NCBI GenBank assembly: GCA_003523085.1
Contig: DPHD01000098.1
Location: 15,443 to 23,064 of the forward strand
Direction of reading: 5' to 3'
Length of the DNA stretch: 7,622 bases
Source: Oceanospirillaceae bacterium
Lineage (GTDB): Bacteria > Pseudomonadota > Gammaproteobacteria > Pseudomonadales > Balneatricaceae
Part shown: piece by piece, positions 4,140 through 7,622 of the stretch
Position numbering within the stretch: the stretch's first letter is position 1
How the letters are laid out: each line of letters begins with the position of its first letter
Notes under the pieces: model-generated
Told to the model about the DNA's origin: nothing
Seen by the model: only the letters and a program-made list of their open reading frames with translations
Database searches by the model: none
Made by a program: the position numbers and the translations under genes

Positions 4140-7139
4140 TACTTGATCCAACGTGTGTAACAAATAGTTTATGTCTTGCTCGCCAATGGTTAACGGCGGG
4201 CGTATCTTCAATACATTGTCGGCAGGGCCTTCGCTGCCCATCAAAATACGCGCTTCACGCATGCGGTTTTTGACGTAATCGGCGATCTCCGTCGCCGGTT
4301 CTCGGCTAGTCCGATTGCTCACTAAGTCCACACCAACGAATAAACCACAGCCCCGCACATCGCCAATACAGGGGTGTTTTGCCTGCAACTCCCGTAGGCC
4401 TGCAAACAGCAGATTACCCATATTGCGGGCATTGGCCATCAATTGTTGTTCTTCAACAATACGCAATACTTCAGCACCCACCACACAGGACAAATTAGAC
4501 CCGCCAAAGGTGGAGAAGAATTCGGGTCCTTCAGCAAAGCTGGCAGCAATTGCGGGCGTGGTGATTACCACACCAATGGGGTGACCATTGCCAATAGGTT
4601 TACCTAGCACCACAATATCTGGCACCACCTGTTGTTGCTCAAAAGCAAAATAGTAGTCGCCTAAACGCCCTAGTCCTGTTTGCACCTCGTCGGCAATACA
4701 GATGCCGCCAGCCTCTCGTACATATCGGTATACATTACTCAGGTAATTATTAGGCGGGATGATCTGCCCACCCACACTGGGAAATGTCTCGGCAATAAAG
4801 CCTGCGATGGACTCGCCTTGAGCCGTTAGAGTGGCAATGTGTTGTGCCACTTGCTTTGCATAAAGCTCGCCGGGATTGGATTCTTGACGACGATATTGAC
4901 CCCGGTAATCATCGGCTACATCCACCAAATGCACCCAATCGGCCTGACCCAAACCCACCGCACTGGCTCGTGGCGAGGCAAACTTATAGGCCGAAATATC
5001 AATAGCACCGGTGGTATTGCCGTGATAACCATGGTTGGGCGTAATCATGTGTTTGGCACCTGTATGGGCACGGGCTAAACGTAACGCCAGCTCATTGGCT
5101 TCGGTGCCAGAATTGACAAAATAACACACCGACAAAGACGCTGGCATATGGCTCAATATTTGCTCTGCAAATGCGGCGCGACTGGGATGCAAATAACGCG
5201 AATTGGAATTAATACGCAGCAGTTGCTCGGCTGCAACCTTGGCAATACGTGGGTGCGCATGGCCCACATGAGGTACGTTATTGTACGCATCTAAATAGGG
5301 CCTACCCCACTCATCAAATAAATAATGCCGCCAAGCGCGCAAAAACATCACTGGGTCTGCATAACTTAATTTGAGGTTGTGGCCAAAGTGGTCTTGTCGT
5401 ATTTGCTGAGCATGGGTTTTACTGGGTGGGCAATACTGTGTTATTGCCGCTTGTAAATTGAGCAACGCCGCTGGATTTGGGCATAATTTTTGCCACAAGA
5501 TAAGGTCATCTGGGTCCGCAGCACCCGGCCAATCGTAGCCCATACCGTCGACAGACAAAGCTAATTGCACATGGGCATGGGGGTCCCAACCCCCATTCTC
5601 ACAGGGCTCACCTAAGTGTGCAAACAAGTCCCCTTCTGCCAATGTTTGGCCCACTGTAAGCTGAGCCACCGACACCGGATTAAGGTGACCATATAAACTA
5701 TAGAAGGCATCCCCTGCAGGGGTTTGATGGCGTAAAATAACCACACCCCCGTAATCGAGATTGCCATTACGGTTATCCACGGCCTCCACGGTGGCCGCCA
5801 TGGGTGCATAAAGCGCCGTACCGGCTGGGGCAAACACATCAATACCCAAATGCACCGTACGCCGATTACTGCTAGGCCACGGACCACTTTTAAAAGCTTG
5901 GTCGGTATAAACCAAACGTGGTTCCAAGTAATAACCCAGAGCAACTTCCACATCGGCATCGGTCAGTTGCTGAGCTTCACTGGCACGGATAGAACATGGG
6001 TCTTGCGGAATACTGCTGTGCTCTACACTCAGGGCAACCATGGGCGCCTGGTTCAAATCGACATGGGGGCCCATCAAGGCATAAAAACTCCCCTTGTTGC
6101 TATTTAACCAAGCTATGGTCGACTCGGCCTGAGCCGTTACCGGCAATCCACAAGCAAGCCGCAACCGCGCTTCAACGAGCCCCGCATCTAACCTGTGGTT
6201 TTGCAAAAATGCCCAAGCCGGTGCTTGCGAAATAGTGACGTAAGGATCGTCTGGGTTGTCCAACGCCATAAGCGTGGAATTAACCACACTGACCGCCAAG
6301 CGCATCCGTAACAAGGGCCAAATTAAGGCAATTTCCAGTTCTGATAAAGCTGCGCTGCTATGAAAGCCAGCCACCAATCGCGCTAACGCCTGTTCGGGCC
6401 GAGCCTGACCTAAAACAATGTAGGCCCCAGCAATGGCCAAATCACACACTCTGGGCGCCAAACACATGTCACCCAAATCGATAATGCCAGTGATACTAGG
6501 CCCATGCTTAAGGCTCCCCTGTACCAGGATATTATAGTCGTTAACGTCGTTATGAATACACTGCTGCGGCAGACCTGACAAGCCTTCTTCTATAGCCTTA
6601 AACTGCTCTACAATGGATTGTATAATGGATTTTCGTGAACAATCTTCAAGGCAATCAAGTTGGTTTTCTACCCAACCCGCTTGGAGCAAATTCCACTTAA
6701 ACTCTCGATCTAAATAGCCGTGTTTAAAAGACGCTAACTGGGTGTTCATGTGGCCCATATGATGGCCGAGCTGGTTGACTAAGGCCCCTGACTTGGGTTC
6801 AAAATGGGCGTAATTAACGCCTTCAAACTTGCTTACTAACCAAACCAGCCTCGTGTCACCCTGGGGATCTTGGCAGTGAGCAAAATTTTCTCCACTTAAG
6901 GTGGTAATAACACTGGGAACTGGGACTTGGACTGCGCTCGCTGCGGCCTGCAGGTGTGCCAAAGCCAGGCACTGCATCGCCACAAAAGCGTCGTCGCAAC
7001 CCGCACGCATGACTTTGAGAACATAATCACCCGAATAGGAGGTGACCAAAAAGTTAAGGTCATATTCGCCATCCAACCGACTTAGAGAGCAGCCTAACCC
7101 CCAATGATCGGCAACCGCCTGACTCCAGTGTTGTAGCAT
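4110..7139 (-). CDS. Trifunctional kinase / M23 peptidase-like / PLP phospho-lyase fusion
   Basis: The product is 1009 residues in three parts. Residues ~1-335 are an APH/choline-kinase-fold phosphotransferase: β3 Lys42 (VLKVM), the Brenner motif H196-N-D198-x4-N203, and the metal Asp221 in IIDLGD. Residues ~400-545 are an M23/LytM domain with zinc ligands H430 and D434 (HLGID) and H523 (HAH), plus catalytic-type H485 (YGHL) and H521. Residues ~575-1009 are a class-III-aminotransferase fold: NSGTEAN (676-682), YHGNT (705-709), D817 in IADEVQTGLG, Schiff-base Lys847 in LGKPIGNGHP, and T877. The LGK-IGNGHP and YHG motifs resemble human ETNPPL and PHYKPL, which are phospho-lyases, not transaminases. 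The human hydroxylysine kinase HYKK is an APH-fold partner of PHYKPL. I infer phosphorylation of a hydroxylated amine followed by elimination of phosphate and ammonia to an aldehyde. Substrate (ethanolamine, hydroxylysine or other) and the M23 role are unknown. There is no signal peptide, so it is cytoplasmic. Databases may label it simply aminotransferase class III. Confidence 0.9.
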   Translation of the reverse strand: MLQHWSQAVADHWGLGCSLSRLDGEYDLNFLVTSYSGDYVLKVMRAGCDDAFVAMQCLALAHLQAAASAVQVPVPSVITTLSGENFAHCQDPQGDTRLVWLVSKFEGVNYAHFEPKSGALVNQLGHHMGHMNTQLASFKHGYLDREFKWNLLQAGWVENQLDCLEDCSRKSIIQSIVEQFKAIEEGLSGLPQQCIHNDVNDYNILVQGSLKHGPSITGIIDLGDMCLAPRVCDLAIAGAYIVLGQARPEQALARLVAGFHSSAALSELEIALIWPLLRMRLAVSVVNSTLMALDNPDDPYVTISQAPAWAFLQNHRLDAGLVEARLRLACGLPVTAQAESTIAWLNSNKGSFYALMGPHVDLNQAPMVALSVEHSSIPQDPCSIRASEAQQLTDADVEVALGYYLEPRLVYTDQAFKSGPWPSSNRRTVHLGIDVFAPAGTALYAPMAATVEAVDNRNGNLDYGGVVILRHQTPAGDAFYSLYGHLNPVSVAQLTVGQTLAEGDLFAHLGEPCENGGWDPHAHVQLALSVDGMGYDWPGAADPDDLILWQKLCPNPAALLNLQAAITQYCPPSKTHAQQIRQDHFGHNLKLSYADPVMFLRAWRHYLFDEWGRPYLDAYNNVPHVGHAHPRIAKVAAEQLLRINSNSRYLHPSRAAFAEQILSHMPASLSVCYFVNSGTEANELALRLARAHTGAKHMITPNHGYHGNTTGAIDISAYKFASPRASAVGLGQADWVHLVDVADDYRGQYRRQESNPGELYAKQVAQHIATLTAQGESIAGFIAETFPSVGGQIIPPNNYLSNVYRYVREAGGICIADEVQTGLGRLGDYYFAFEQQQVVPDIVVLGKPIGNGHPIGVVITTPAIAASFAEGPEFFSTFGGSNLSCVVGAEVLRIVEEQQLMANARNMGNLLFAGLRELQAKHPCIGDVRGCGLFVGVDLVSNRTSREPATEIADYVKNRMREARILMGSEGPADNVLKIRPPLTIGEQDINYLLHTLDQVLNEVECASR

Positions 7140-7144
7140 GAATG

Positions 7145-7152
7145 ATCTCTTT
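7145..7152 (-). promoter_or_regulatory. Ribosome binding site of the fusion gene
   Basis: On the minus strand AAAGAGAT precedes the ATG at 7139. Its AAGAG core sits 7 nt from the start, which supports this start codon and the full N-terminal kinase lobe. The 169-base gap up to the transporter stop codon contains no convincing -35/-10 pair or strong terminator, so read-through from the transporter gene is possible. Confidence 0.55.
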
Positions 7153-7308
7153 AACTGTGGTTATTCGAGTCTTCATCCTATCTTACAAAACCTAGCCTGA
7201 ACAGCCTAGAAGTGAGTGTCTACACATCGCCTCGCCGATCAAATCAATGCGCAATCAGATACGGAATACCGGGTCAGTCACGCCTAAGTTAGTCCTATAC
7301 TCAAAGCT

Positions 7309-7622
7309 TTATCGAGGCGATAGAATACTGCCTACGGCCACCCCACCCACAATCAATACGGTAGCCATTAACGCCTGCATAGTTATCAACTCGTCCATCA
7401 AAACCGCACCCAAACATAGAGCAAGTACCGGTACCAACAACTGGATCAAAGCGCTTAAAGTGATTTCCATTTGCGGCAACACCCGATACCACAGGGCGTA
7501 ACCCAAACCCGATGTGACCGCACCAGAAGCCAACGCCAGCAACAAACCAGCCGAGGATATAGACGTGGCATCCGGTATCGCCATGACAACTACTAACGGA
7601 AGGGGGAGTGCGTAAACAAAAT
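7309..7622 (-). CDS. EamA/DMT-family transporter, C-terminal part
   Basis: This is the last ~104 codons of a gene that enters from the right edge. The frame stays open from 7622 to the TAA at 7309, and a Met codon at 7584 lies inside a membrane segment, so it is not the true start. The visible part holds about three and a half hydrophobic helices, including GLGYALWYRVLPQ followed by LIQLLVPVLALCLGAVLMDE and a final VLIVGGVAVG helix. This is the typical ending of the second EamA repeat: a W-Y-R loop, then a Q-x(3)-P-V helix, an acidic residue and a last Gly-rich helix. Complete family members have about 290-300 residues and ten helices in the inner membrane. They mostly export amino acids or other small metabolites. 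It lies upstream of the fusion gene on the same strand, so co-expression is possible; the substrate cannot be told. Confidence 0.88.
   Translation of the reverse strand, partial: FVYALPLPLVVVMAIPDATSISSAGLLLALASGAVTSGLGYALWYRVLPQMEITLSALIQLLVPVLALCLGAVLMDELITMQALMATVLIVGGVAVGSILSPR

Noticed and set aside
4839..5078. Plus-strand open frame of 79 codons opposite the phospho-lyase domain
   Set aside because: Antisense shadow of a well-supported enzyme domain.
5612..5959. Minus-strand open frame of 115 codons within the fusion gene
   Set aside because: It is a different frame of the same strand inside the M23 domain coding region, with no ribosome binding site or family resemblance.
7190..7210. 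CCTAG-containing repeated bases upstream of the fusion gene (possible operator)
   Set aside because: The arms form neither a proper inverted nor a proper direct repeat beyond 5-6 bases, so chance is sufficient.
7226..7321. Nine-base inverted match between 7226-7234 and 7313-7321
   Set aside because: Arms are nearly 80 bases apart, one lies in the transporter coding end, and there is no U-tract; not a convincing terminator or operator.
7247..7501. Plus-strand open frame of 84 codons at the right end
   Set aside because: It lies opposite the EamA transporter end, whose family signature is clear, and shows no domain of its own.

Overview
The window looks like chromosomal DNA of a gammaproteobacterium, probably a marine, Oceanospirillales-like organism. 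The basis is a full-length six-repeat ribosomal protein S1 of 558 residues, close to the usual gammaproteobacterial length, together with mid-range base composition and a mix of c-di-GMP, methionine-repair and amine-metabolism genes. The placement below class level is a guess. I see no insertion sequence, CRISPR array, tRNA, rRNA or phage gene.

Left part (1-1990): rpsA (S1) lies on the minus strand and ends in an intrinsic terminator with a C(UUCG)G tetraloop. Upstream, the spacer to the next gene holds a good sigma-70-type promoter firing leftward. It has a T-rich UP-like tract, a 17-nt spacer and a GC-rich discriminator. A leader of about 140 nt follows, ending in a stable hairpin just before a start codon that lacks a Shine-Dalgarno sequence. 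This matches what is known of rpsA in Escherichia coli, where S1 controls its own translation. The usual neighbour cmk is absent upstream.

Middle part (2042-4088): three genes run rightward and are joined by two TAATG stop/start overlaps. They encode a membrane-anchored EAL-domain c-di-GMP phosphodiesterase, a zinc-less MsrB and an MsrA. This reads as one operon linking c-di-GMP breakdown to repair of both methionine sulfoxide epimers.

Right part (4110-7622): a 1009-codon minus-strand gene converges on msrA. It encodes one polypeptide with three enzyme-like domains: an APH-fold small-molecule kinase, an M23/LytM-type metallopeptidase domain without a signal peptide, and a class-III-aminotransferase-fold PLP enzyme most like the phosphoethanolamine and 5-phosphohydroxylysine phospho-lyases. 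All key catalytic and metal-binding residues that can be checked by eye are present. The simplest reading is a catabolic machine that phosphorylates a hydroxylated amine and then eliminates phosphate and ammonia, with a hydrolase domain of unknown role between the two. Upstream on the same strand is the C-terminal third of an EamA/DMT-family transporter, cut by the window edge.

The trifunctional kinase-M23-phospho-lyase protein is the most interesting item. The architecture is known from other bacteria, but the substrate and the job of the M23 domain are not evident from sequence.
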